DNA of 64,000 nt from Gonapodya prolifera JEL478 (taxonomy: Eukaryota; Monoblepharomycota; Monoblepharidomycetes; Monoblepharidales; Gonapodyaceae), in assembly GCA_001574975.1 (NCBI GenBank), contig KQ965751.1, positions 10,718 through 74,717 of the forward strand, in the 5' to 3' direction. The notes under the pieces are model-generated. The model had not been told where the DNA came from. It made no database searches and was given only the letters and a program-made list of their open reading frames with translations. This document shows, piece after piece, positions 25,423-36,495 of the stretch (its first letter is position 1; every line of letters begins with the position of its first letter). A program made the translations under genes and the position numbers.

Positions 25423-26480
25423 CTAGAAGTTTATAAAATTTATTGGTTTACACGTAAATAATGTTCCAATAGGGGGGGGGGGGCGGCACCGAAAGTGGGA
25501 CAAAGTTTCACTCCTGTACAGACATGTATGAGCATTAGTTAGTAAAATACCACAGCAAAAATATAATGCAATTGGAGACAACAAAACATTTTGCATTTGC
25601 CACCAGTCCAGAGCAGCAAATTCCATTTTCGCCTTACCCCATCCCCACTCCACACAAATCCGATGCCGGCTCATCTCCACATTGCAAGCATGCTGTTCCA
25701 GCATTGGAAAAGCTGACTTGAAGGGGTACTGGAGGTGGGGGAATTTGCCTGAGCACCCAGGGTCACCGTAGACAAAGAGAATTTCACCGTTGGGACCAAA
25801 AGCTGAAAAGGGTGTAGACCACCGATTTGAAGGCAAACAACAACAATTGTGGCACTCACCATGTTCAACAAGAAGATCTTTGATCCCACTCTGCTTCCAT
25901 AAAGTAATGTCATGAAATGGGCCATTGAATGGCCCCCCAAGATGTATCATGATCCCATCCGGGGCCATAATTCTGTGAAACTTTAGTGCCGGTACTCAAT
26001 GATGACCGTTAAATGATTGCTGCTGATACTGCAATGGTCTGCATATCTGCCAGACCATGCCGTCCATGAATCCGAGCAATCCACATATGGTGCGCCAGTG
26101 TCCAGAACAGCATCCGCATATTCCTGGAGAACCTCCAATGTGAGCTGATCCTTGTCCCAGTACAAAACATCACGGAATAGTGTGCAGCTGTGGGCAATGC
26201 CCCACTGGTAAATCCATGAAATCTCACTGCCTTCACAGCCAAACTCCTTGCCAAGGTCATCCAACCAGGTGGGGAAGGAGAGGCGGCGGAGCACAATACA
26301 GAGTACCTCAATCCCAGGTACTATCAGTCTGTTGTTCGTGCTGACAATTGAGGGTATGTGGAGGACTTGTTGGAGATGGGGCATGTCGGTTTTGTCAAAC
26401 CTGACCACAGACACCACCCAGGTCATCCAATGCCCGATCCGTGGAGAGAATGGCACAGCAACTCACCTAAACCTCAGCCT
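25423..26480 (-). pseudogene. PIF/Harbinger DDE transposase remnant
   Basis: The minus strand encodes the catalytic half of a fungal PIF/Harbinger (DDE_Tnp_4) transposase. The order is CIVLRRLSFPTWLDDLG, then MDGMVWQICRPLQYQQQ and FNGHH, then IMAPDGIMIHLGGPFNGPFHD, YGDPGC, and finally VEWGWGKAKMEFAALDWW and LLTNAHTCLY. The Asp residues of the MDG and YGDP blocks and the Glu of VEWG match the expected DDE positions. Lesions include a TGA at 25996-25998 just after FNGHH and a frame change between the first part and the MDG block near 26080. It is convergent with the Myb-like remnant, as often in two-gene Harbinger elements. A run of 12 G at 25472-25483 lies just inside its 3' end. Confidence 0.8.
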
Positions 26481-26617
26481 ACAGTCTGCAGGTGTCATCC
26501 CGTCCAGATCCATGCAAGTGGAGGGGAAAGTAGGGCGTTCCCATGGGATGATTGAAGTGGCAAGGGTGAGCACCGCCTGGAGCAAAAAAATGGACCTGCC
26601 ATTGCTTACCCTGAGTC

Positions 26618-27999
26618 TCAGCAATCATCTCCCATGAACCTATCAGGGATCAGCTTTTGAAGCTTGGCACAGTCGGGAGACGGAGATCCAGAAGAGATTC
26701 CTCCACAGAGCTGCTTCTCTGGGTCCCAGTTTTGTGGAATGAGGTACTTGCATCCATTCCACTGGTTATTGTACATAAAACCAAGGGGAGGGTCCATGTT
26801 TGCATCACCATAGGTGTTTGTCAAAATGAATACAAAGATTACTTCGATGATTCAAAGGGATGGCACACAGGGACTTACAGTCACAATTTTCTGCTGGAGG
26901 GTGCAAAATGGTTCCACCAATCAGAAACCCAGAGGTCAAACCCTATCCGCATCATTGCGCCACTTTATACCATGCTCCAATCGATCGTGATATCCATCGG
27001 CAGTATTGGTCCATGCTATCAAAGTGTCATCCAAATTGGGATTCACCGCAGCATCGGAGATCTCGTGCACAATGACGCTGAGCATGCGGTCAATCCCGAC
27101 ATTCCCGTTGGGCGACGTGACAAAGTTGAAATAGCCACAATTGACAAGTCCGATGGCTGAACAGGCTGTTGGGTTTCCGATCCAGCCCGTACTTAATATC
27201 CGGGGCGATGAAGTCAATCCCGGTCGTTTTGGTGGTTTGTGTAGCGTCGAGCCCAGCATATCAGGCGGAAAAGTGCCCTGTGGAGGATCAGTACAATGGT
27301 CACATTAGAAAGTCTCCTTGATGGCACATCGTTTCATTTAGATGAATTGACGTTCATACTACTCACACCCGCAATACGAAGTGCAAAAGTTCCCCTCGAT
27401 CACTTGGTCATCTGTCAGCACAAGATAGATGCCGTCAAGCTCAGTAGGAAGGAATCCCTTGCGAACGTGTGACTGCACTGGCAGTTTAAAAATATGGGGA
27501 GGGGAAAGGGGGAGAAGAGAGAATAAAAGATGAGTCTGATTGTTTCTTAGGAAAATGATGCATCACCCACCAATCAAGAGCACTTCTTCGTAATTTTTTG
27601 AGGAAGCCGAATTCAGCCCCTTTCCCATCGAATAGGCGCCCACCAACGTGTTGGCAAGTTTGACAGATTTCGAAACGTAGCGTCGAGGTGAAGGCCCTTA
27701 GGTTGTATTGCTAAAGTTGTAGTACTTGGTCGAGATGTCCCAAAATGGGCTCTGGTCAAGACCGGTGACAAAGTCCTTCACGATAGCTTGATCTTTGTCT
27801 GGCCAATTTCCGTAAAAGAAAGGTTATAAGGGTTTGTGTTGCCAGACGTCATACATAGACAGCCTCCCCGGCGTGTATGCAAAATCGTAGGACTGAAAGG
27901 ATTGAGCGCAAGAGCGTTCGCCGACGTGAAAAGCGTGGCGGCAGCGATGACGCCCGCCAAAAAAACGAGCCGCATTGGAGCTTTGATGAGCTCCAACAT
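26618..27999 (-). pseudogene. EXORDIUM/PHI-1-like secreted protein, pseudogene
   Basis: The minus strand carries most blocks of the phosphate-induced protein 1 (EXORDIUM) family in the right order. They are a signal peptide from 27999 (MRLVFLAGVIAAATLF), FYGNWPDKDQAIVKDFV, NTLVGAYSMGKGLNS, DGIYLVLTDDQVIEGNFCTSYCG, TTGIDFIAPDIKYG, WIGNPTACS, a central DRMLSVIVHEISDAAVNP block and the C-terminal WNGCKYLIPQNWDPEKQ. In plants these secreted wall proteins affect growth. Their fungal role is not established. At least four lesions kill it: a one-base shift near 27800, TAA at 27698-27700, TGA at 27261-27263 and a one-base shift near 27195. One in-phase intron survives between about 27564 and 27487. 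Confidence 0.75.
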
Positions 28000-28421
28000 G
28001 TTTGGCGTCAGTAATTGCCGGCGAGATGGTGATTACTGTGAAAGCTAGGGATTATAAACTCGAGAGTTCTCCAATCCTCAAAGGTCTCACCCTAAAACAG
28101 GTTTTTGCAAAGAGTACCTGTTAGGTAAACGCCATTCACGTGTGGAGTTGTGTGCATGAGACCAAAATCGCCGCAATCCAACGGTTGGGATGGGTAAATT
28201 TCGGAGGGTGCCGAGCATTGCCTGGAGCTATTTCGATGGATCTGGTGGCGAACTTTGGTGACAGGCAGAAAAAGTCAGCGTTACCTGAGCTTCATCAGAA
28301 TCAGCCGCCAGAGTCGCGAAGCAAACATCGCTGGGTGCGGTGCTTGGCGGTTCGGACAACCGCAGCTCCCGAACTTTACTTGGGATAATCCGCAACCCAA
28401 CTCGAGTTCATTGAATCGGCA
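28000..28421. other. Intergenic between two pseudogenes
   Basis: No coding signal. It separates the starts of the divergently oriented EXORDIUM-like and enoyl-CoA hydratase pseudogenes and may hold their former promoters. Confidence 0.35.
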
Positions 28422-29580
28422 ATGTCGAAGCCTCTCGTGGTGGTTGAAAAAGTGGGTGGGCATGTGGTGGTCATCACAATCAACAGACCCGGTGAGTGCC
28501 GCAGCCAATGAGTCTTGTCGTGAAGTTTGAGAACATACGATCGGCTCACCACATATCATCACGAAGAGGTCAAGAACTGCGTCGATGAGCCAACCGCGAA
28601 GGCGCTCGCAGACGCATTCCGCGAGTTCGAACGGGATGAAAATGTAACTTGGAACCGCCTCTCTGTCTTAACGCACATCTCCTCATCGAATATTGCTTTC
28701 ACACAGACTTACGTCGCTGTCTTCCGTGGAGCCGGAGAGACCTTCTGCGGTGAGTCCTGTTCGGGAAGAAAAGTTGGCCCGAACCACTTCCAGTAAATGT
28801 ACTTGATTTTCCCTCCATCTGCCCAGCCGGCGCTGACCTCCGTGCCCTCTCCACTCCCAACCGGAACTCCGTATCTCAATCTCTCCGATGACGGCCCCGT
28901 GGGACCATCGCGTATGCTACTTTCGAAACCTGTGATCGCTTGTGTTGACGGCTACGCCGTGGCGGCAGGACTCGAACTCGCTGTGTGGTGTGATCTTAGA
29001 GTGGCATCGGAAACCGCAGTGTTTGGGGTATTCTGTAGGACGAAAGGTGTACCACTTATCGACGGAAGTGAGTTTCTTCGCGGGTGCAAACTAGCTACCC
29101 TGCAAACATGACGGGTCGACCACTCTTAGGCACCGTACGCCTTCCACGACTTGTTGGTCAAAGCTTCGCTCTCGATGTGATTCTTACTGGGTTGGTTGGG
29201 TTTGCTCTTCGCTGTTAGTCCGCTTTGCACTTATGGTTGCCGCGTCAAACGTCTTCTATAGCCGCCCCGTGACCGCCACGGAAGCCTACTCGCGAGGCCT
29301 CGTAAACCGTCTTGACCCAGCTGGCCAAAGCGCGCCCCAAGCCTCTCTCGACCTCGCCCGGCTGCTTGCTTCCCACCCATAAAAGTGCATGAGGAACGAC
29401 CGGCTGAGCGTGTACCAAGGGTTCGGCGAGCGTCTTGAGCAGGCAATGAAAATTGATATCGAAATTGCGTGGACAGTTTAGGAAGTGGGGACTTGCGAGA
29501 ACGGGTGGACAGGTGCTTTAGCGAGAAGAAGAATGGGGAAGTGTGGGGAGCACCGCCGGCGGGCAAGAAATCCAAGATTT
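28422..29580 (+). pseudogene. Enoyl-CoA hydratase/isomerase (crotonase) family, pseudogene
   Basis: From the ATG at 28422 the blocks follow a crotonase: VVVITINRP, EVKNCVDEPTAKALADAF, YVAVFRGAGETFC, AGADL, SKPVIACVDGYAVAAGLELA, CDLRVASETAVFGVFCR, STVRLPRLVGQSFALDVILTG, RPVTATEAYSRGLVNRL and CMRNDRLSVYQGF. AGADL and the GLELA loop form the oxyanion hole that binds acyl-CoA. Introns with GTGAGT donors are still recognisable. The frame changes by one base near 28890, between the AGADL and DDGPVG parts. TAA at 29380-29382 then stands where the family continues into the C-terminal helices. So the gene was a spliced host gene that has died, unless these are sequence errors. Its former substrate cannot be told from sequence. 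Confidence 0.75.
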
Positions 29581-29860
29581 GACGGCGCTGAATATAACGC
29601 CGGTGAACTAATAAGTCGAGCGTATCCAAGAATAACATCGCTTGAAGAATGCTTTTCGAAACAGGTTTCAGTCAATAGTGGCACAGGGAACAAGCTCTTT
29701 CGCTCTCTGACTAGTCTTCCCTTACTGTTCTAGGCTTCCTGACAAGGTACCAACGGCACTGCACGGTTGCAATCGGGATCAAATTTCTTCCAGGGACGGC
29801 AACCGGTCAGATCGACCAATCACTCGAAATCACTCGACAGCGAGTACACTGCACATCACG

Positions 29861-31468
29861 ATGTCAAACTTTCTGGGAAAGCGCATTTCACGATGGCGCG
29901 AGCACGCATTGATCTCTGAATTCTCGGGAATGTTCGGCGACATGTAAATCCGTCTTTCCCTGGCTTCTCCGACATTTTCGCTGATCGCCTTCCCTCCACG
30001 CGCTCAGGGGTACTCTCGTCCCACTTCTCGTCTCACTCTCGAAAAGCAATCAGATTAACCTGACTGCATCACTTTTCTTCGGCGGTTTCTTCAACATCTT
30101 CACCGGTCTTTACTTCGACGTCCCCATATGCGTCCAGCCAATGAAGTCCATTTCAGCTCTGGCGATATCGAACAACTTATCTATTGGAGAGGTCACTGCA
30201 GCGGGTTTCTTCGTTTCCGCTGTGGTGTTTGTGCTTGGAGCGACTAGACTTATTCGCGTCGTTACTCGGCTCGTACCCCACGCTGTCATTCGGGGAATTC
30301 AGATGGGAGCTGGAATCGTGCTGGTCTCGAAAGGAGTTGCCACCATTTATCAGAGCAACCAGTGGGGATTCGCGAACTGGGCTTGGATGGTGAGGAATGA
30401 ATGATTGGGCCTTACTTTTCGAAGTATTCATCATGGCTTCTCCCCAGGACAACTTCGTTATTGCTCTCTTGACCTACCTCTTTATCGCAGCCTACTACCT
30501 GGCACGCCGCACCCCGAGCGCGCTGATTCTCTTTGGCATCGGGCTCATCTTTGGTCTTGTGCGCCTTTACGTCGCGAAGCCCGCCAATGCGGCGGACCTC
30601 GGGGTCGGTCCCCAGTTTATGGCACCGTTTGTCCCAACGTTCAACTACAGAAGCTTGGTAGTCGCAGGACTCGGACAGTTGCCTTTAACTTGCCTGAATT
30701 CTGTCATCGCGGTACGGAGCTCGGGTATAAATCTTGCGAGTCTCGATGATGTACTGAAGCATTCGTTCCCAGGTTTCCATTCTCGCGGATGACCTGTACC
30801 CCCTTCTCGCGCATCCCGTCGCTTCCACGTCCGACATAGCGGTATCTGTCGGCGTCATGAACATGCTGTCCGCCTGGTTCGGCTCCATTCCTTACTGCCA
30901 CGGCGCCGGTGGACTCGCCGCCCAGCACCGATTCGGCGCTCGGACCGGTCTGGCCGTTGTGTCCCTCGGGGCGCTCAAAGTCCTTGTCGCTTTGCTGCTA
31001 GGCAACTCCATCTCTGGTCTGCTCAACTACTTCCCCAACTCCATTCTTGGAGTTATGATGTGCCTTTCAGGGGTCGAGCTGGCGTCGCCGGCGCGTGACG
31101 CTGGATTACACCCGTCTGGAAACGTGGAGCTGGGGAAACGAAGGTGGACGGTCACCGTGGTTACGGCTGCTACCCTCGTGGGATTTAATAACGACGGGCT
31201 CGGGTTTCTCACTGGATTGGTTTGCGCAGTTGTGTTTGGTGTTGTGGAGGAAGTCGAAGCTTGCAGGGAGACGACAGGGAGACCTTTCGACCTGCTTCGT
31301 CTGATTGGAGGAAACCTTGTACTGAAAGTCTACAACAAAGTGCACGGAGTGGAAGACGCTGGAACGACTCTTTCACAACAAGTGGTTGATCCTGCGAAAG
31401 AGGAAGACCAAGACCCTGGTACAGTGGTGAAGAAACCAGAGGTTGATGTTGAAGCGGCATGTTGTTGA
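29861..31468 (+). CDS. Molybdate transporter, MOT1 family
   Basis: Four exons (29861-29943, 30008-30389, 30448-30711, 30773-31468) join in phase to give 474 residues. MOT1 proteins are high-affinity molybdate importers related to the sulfate permease superfamily but without a STAS domain, and this one also has none. Family blocks are ISEFSGMFGDMGTLVPLL, GLYFDVPICVQPMKSI, RGIQMGAGI, NSVIAVSILADDLYP, and near the C-terminus MNMLSAWFGSIPYCHGAGG followed by RFGARTGLA. About ten hydrophobic segments can be counted. Molybdate feeds the molybdenum cofactor of nitrate reductase and sulfite oxidase. The C-terminal 80 residues are polar and probably cytosolic. All splice sites are GT-AG. The start is the first ATG and gives a normal short N-terminus. 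Confidence 0.9.
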
Positions 31469-31597
31469 GGTTAGTCTGCATAATTTATAATAATCACTCC
31501 AATATTTGTAAAATGTTCCAAATGCTCTTATGTAACTAATCTTGACTTGTGCAAGTGTTCTTACTTTGCACAATCTTCGCACTGCAGAACCTCACAA

Positions 31598-33090
31598 ATG
31601 GAAGCTTTCCTCTCCGCATACGAGACCATCCGTCGCGCGAACGGCGGCCCCGCAAAAACTGTACCCACCGTATACGAGAAGGATGCCCAAGTGGTCTATG
31701 TCCCGACGGGAAAGGTGTGGAAGGGGTTGTTTGAGATTGAGCAGCTGCACGACATTCTGAGACGTGAGTGGACGCACAGGTGACGTTACTTTAAGGCAGA
31801 TATTGAACGCTTATGTCGTCGTCGTCGGATTATTGGACGATTGGTTTTTTCTCGAACTTTGGACTGATCCAAATGGTTGATTCGAACGTCCACCCAATTG
31901 TTTTCCGCTCCAATGACTTCCCTCTAACTGAATGACTCGGAATTGTGATTTTGCCCCCTCCACATCTCTCTAGGCCGGTTCTTCAAGATCGAGAGTCAAA
32001 AACAGCTCTCGCGCACGGTGGACTTGGCGTCGTCGACCGTGGTGGAGGAAGTTTCAATGAAACTTGCGCATGACGATGCTATCGAATGGCTTGCACCGGG
32101 CGTCAAGGCTTCCGGGAGGAGTGTGGTGGTCAACATGGTGGGTGCTCCACTGTATGTAAACGCAAGTCAACCTCGGCAACAAAACGAAAGCACATTTTCG
32201 CCTAGGTTACAATCACTACTCTCAGCCCGCAAACGCTCAAGGTCGCCTCTAAGCGAGTGGTGAGCAACATCGCCGCGTGCTGGCGAACCTACTCTCATCA
32301 TGTCCACACGCAGTACTGGGATCAAGCGTCTATCCTGAAGCAACTCGGTCTTCTTGCTACCTTGAGGAACAATGTCCCGCTTGGTGAGTCCTGACATCAC
32401 CTCTTTATTGAAACTGGCTTTACTAGGTTACATAAAGCTTCGCTTTCTTCTGTTGTCAAGATTCGGTGACGAGCAAGGACATGACCTCAGAAATAGCAGC
32501 CTCTATCCCGGCGGCAAGTGGCGGTGCGGCTGCTAATACTGCTGCAGGAGGAGTCGTGGAACCACTGCCCGAAGTTACCAAGACAACGACGGTTCCGGCT
32601 CCCACCGCGTCAGTATTGGTTGTACATGCAACAGCACCCGCAGAAGCTCCGGCTCCGGCTCCAGCTCCTTCAACAACCGCTGTGCCAACCACACCACCTC
32701 CAGCCAGCACTGAAGTCAAGTCCCATGAGCCAGGGGTGCGACGGTCACCTGACCCAGTCACTGGCAAAGTTCCTTCAACTAAGTGAGGATTGGCTTGTGG
32801 CGACGCTACCCCACACTTTGCTTCGCTCGCCTCTCATCGATCTTCTCACACGAAATAGGGTTGTGGCCCCGCCAGGTGGAAAGGACTCGATCTCTCTAAC
32901 AATGTTTCCGGGCGATCATGCCAAAGCCAAGATCAGAACCAGACCCACCTCGGCCGCAATCCCACCACCAGCTTCAGAACCCCCCGTTAATCCTCCCCAG
33001 ACAAGCGGAGTGCCACCTGTTACCGGAGCTAAGCCATCGAGTCGCGTTCTCCGTCCGCCTGGTGGCAAGACGAGCATCACACTTGGGTAG
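31598..33090 (+). CDS. NTF2/SnoaL-like domain protein with two C-terminal PPGGK motifs
   Basis: Five exons (31598-31763, 31974-32137, 32206-32383, 32461-32782, 32859-33090) close in phase to give 353 residues. The first 170 residues look like an NTF2-like/SnoaL-like alpha+beta barrel. EWLAPGVKASGRSVVVNMVT and YWDQASILKQLGLL resemble blocks of fungal SnoaL-like proteins that bind or isomerise small molecules. The catalytic residue, if any, is not clear. Then comes a Pro/Ala/Thr-rich linker (about 190-275) and two copies of a short motif, VVAPPGGKDSISLT and VLRPPGGKTSITLG, the second ending the protein. These resemble the PPGG-containing motifs of the HN1/Jupiter family. That resemblance is by eye only. 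I cannot assign a function. Confidence 0.72.
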
Positions 33091-33268
33091 AAATAATACG
33101 AGGAGCTTTCATTTGAGAAAATAAGCTAAAATGGGTGAATTACAAGGATAATAATCAATCTTGGCCTTAGTTGTTGGCCGTCGGAGATCGAGCCAATCAT
33201 TGGTCGATTTCCGCTGCACCTCCTCACCGCTGTTTGAAGCCCGGACTTTTACCCCCAGTCGTCCGGGA

Positions 33269-36200
33269 ATGTGCCCACCTGCCACGCACATGGCAAGCGT
33301 CGACGTCCACGCATCTCCGGGGGTGCGCTCTCGCGGACCTTCGGGCTCCAATTCGCCCACCAAAATGCAGGTCGATGACTCAATCTTCAGAGACGCGCTC
33401 CCGCACTTTTCCCAATCAGACGACCAGAGAACCCCCATTTCCGAATCGTTCCGAACTTTCGCAGATGGGACCATTGCCGTGGTGGAGAGCGAGCATAAGA
33501 ACGGGGCCGCCCTCACCGAGCAAAAATCCTCCAACGGTCTCGGAGCACCCGACGCGCGTGACCCATCGAAGCACACGGAGACCAGAGAAGGATGCGACGG
33601 TCGAGGGGGATGCGGACGGCCCGAGTGCCAGCCACTGAACGTTGACGAGGAAATGAAGGATGAGCCAGACTTGGACGACGAGGACGATTCGGAAGCGAGG
33701 GTCGCGGCAGACCCACAGAAAGCATCGAGCTCGCATTCTTCGGGGACATTCACCCCCCCATCGACGCCCCTCCGTTTTGGTACTCCCCTCAGCCGCGCGG
33801 ACTCGGCGACCTCAGCGGGTCCCTCTGGTGGTGAACCGAAGCGTCGAAGCAAAGCATCTGCGTGCCTCAACTGTCGGCGCTCTCACGCGTCCTGTGACGC
33901 CGGTAGGCCCTGCTCACGATGCATAAAGAGGGGTTTGGCGAGCTCGTGCGAGCCTCCGGCAAGGGCGAAGGGGTCTCTGATGAATGTCGGGGGCTGCCAG
34001 CTTCTTCCTAGGAGGATTTTACCAATGCCGCAGCCTGGCGCCAAGCATGCGAGAACGGGCTCCATGTCAAACATTGGAAGCGAAGTGACAACAACCCTCC
34101 TCCCGGCGCCACCTGCTATCGTCCGCTCCGGATCGTTCGGAGGAAGCGCGTCGTGGTCAAGTCCCTTCCCCGCCAACATTAACGGATTCGGAATGCCACC
34201 TCAGCAAAATCTCCCTTCTCATACTCGTGCAGGCTCCCACGGAGGGCCGTTCGGCCAAGTCGGCTCCATCCCGCAGATGTCGTCCCCTCCCTCGCTGCAG
34301 CAATCCCAGCAATCCATACCATCTTCTCTCCCCATCGATCCATCGAACATCCCCGCCATCGCATCCATGGTCGCCGAAATGCTCACTGCCGCCAACGGGG
34401 GCCGTCCACCCGACCCTGCCGCCCTGCAATCCATGCTTTCGTCCCCCTCCATCTTATCACCCATGATGAAGGCAGCGCAGGCGCTACCTCAGGATGGGCA
34501 GGCTCCAGTGTATCAACACGGCACTCCACCCGGTCAACCCACGTTTGCACAGGGCCAACTCAATCAGCAGACCCAACACATGTCCCAACAGATGGCCCAA
34601 CAGCAACAGCTGCCGAGGTCTGATAGCGGACAGATGCAAATTGTACGAGTCCCGTCGATGGGACCGGCAGGGTTCCAACAGATGCAGACGGCTGTGTACC
34701 AACAGCAGCCGATGCAGACGATTGCACCTACACCTATCGTCTATCAAACCCAAGTGTACCAAATGGCACCTTCGAACCCGCCTGGACCTTTTCGTCAAAA
34801 CTCAACATTGTTGTCGAATCCTTCGATGCAGCCCCAAGGAGATTGGGGACTCCCTCCTTGCGGTGTTGTGTATGAGGGACAGAGTACCGCAACCCCGGTT
34901 TGTCTTCACCCCTTGTCACATCTGTTGCATGTTTTCCTCATTTCTTACCTCGAAATAGGTCTTCCAATCTTCCACTGTAACCGACGAACTCGCCGCACTT
35001 TCCGAATTCATCAACGACACCTCAATGCAGTTCCCTCCGCCAGTACCGTCGAGTCACCTCCAGTCGAAGTCACCGCCGGCTATCGAGGATCTGTTCTCGT
35101 GGAAATCCCCAGAACCAGACGATGACATATCCACCCCGTTCGTTGGATCCAAGCGTAACCGAGACGGACAACATGTCAATTTTCCAAAGTGCTTTGGAGA
35201 AAGTTGCAAGGTTCGTTTGCGTGGCGATTGGTCACCTTTTGTTGCATAGCTTTGCACACTTCGTGACGCTGGAACTCACTATGCTCATCGACACTCTCAC
35301 CAGACTTGCGAGTTCAACCACATCGAAAAGTTCTATCTCGTCGCGGCTGGCGAAGACGATGTGGTCGAGTCTGGCAAGGGTGACTGGAACAGCGGCATCG
35401 TTGTTTCTCACGGCGAATCGGGCGTCGGCAAGTCGGACGATGCGCATGCATCGCGGACCCTTTCCACAATTCTGCAAGCCAAACACGCAGCAGGGTTGCT
35501 GATACCATACGATTACAAGGCCGCGTACAATCGATTGGCGCGACGCATTTCGACGACTCGCACGAGCATTGCGAGGCAGAGGCTGCTCGCTGCAGCCTTG
35601 TACGTGTCCGAAGATTTGGAGCCTGTCTGGCAGACGCACCTCGACACACTGGCCTCCGAGGAGCAATTCGAGCGACTGCTTCTCGAGCATGATCGGACTT
35701 TTTCTGCCACGGGAATGCCCGCGGCATTGTGGCGACGGACGGGGGAGATCATGCGTGCCAACAGAGAGTTCGCAGGGTTGGTCGGCGTGCCCTTGGAGCG
35801 GCTTTCCGGCGGTCGAGTGAATTTGTTTGAGCTCATGACGGAGGACTCTGAAGTAGCGTACTGGGACAAGTGGACCGGTGTTGCTGCAGACGGGGCGCAG
35901 AAGGCTGTGATGATGTCGTGTTCGCTTGTACGGGGTGGCAAGCAACACAACGCACCACTGCACTGCGCATTCAGCTTCACCATTCGCCGGGATGCTTGGG
36001 AGGTTCCTAGCGCAATTGTGGGCAATTTCTTACCTTCGCGACCACCTCCATTACTTCGTGTGCTGTTTGAGAGACTTCGCCTGTGGGGAGAGGAGGAAGA
36101 CGGGAGCGAACAGAGTGGGGAAGGCGGAGAAGCGAAGAGTAAGAAGCGCAACGTCGGGAGAGGGACGGGAGCCCTGGGAATGTTTGGGCTCGATGGCGGA

Positions 36201-36296
36201 TCGGGATTATCGTTGGGAGAGATGGCTCGCCCGACAGCAGACGAGGGAACAAACCGGTCAAAGGACGACTTCACCGACTTCCTGAATCTAGAGTAA
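33269..36296 (+). CDS. ERT1/AcuK-type Zn2Cys6 transcription regulator with PAS domain
   Basis: Three exons (33269-34897, 34959-35210, 35313-36296) join in phase to give 954 residues. The Zn2Cys6 cluster starts near residue 199: ACLNCRRSHASC, then PCSRC, then SSC. The C-terminal third has the conserved ERT1 block (EKFYLVAAG, ILQAKHAAGLLIPYDY) and a PAS domain at about 750-860 (FSATGMPAALWRRTGEI, then REFAGLVGVPLERL). Family members (Ert1, Rds2, AcuK) switch on gluconeogenic genes such as PEP carboxykinase on non-fermentable carbon. That role here is inferred from family. Between the zinc cluster and PAS is a long Gln/Pro/Ser-rich stretch. The upstream frame stays open to about 33161 but has no ATG there, so I start at 33269. 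ATG 33290 is an alternative. Confidence 0.9.
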
Positions 36297-36495
36297 ATTT
36301 GCACTATAGTTACGTATGCTTGGAAATTTTCCACTGTAGCCACTTGTCGATGACTGTGAATACGACTGCACAATTTTGAGAAAACGGTCTTGGCGCTAAG
36401 TTTGGGTAATTGTGACGTCGGGACAAAGCAATTGTGGGGGCTGGTCAGCTAAAAGTGTGGCCCTCATGGTGTCAGGAATTCCCCTAATTCAAACG

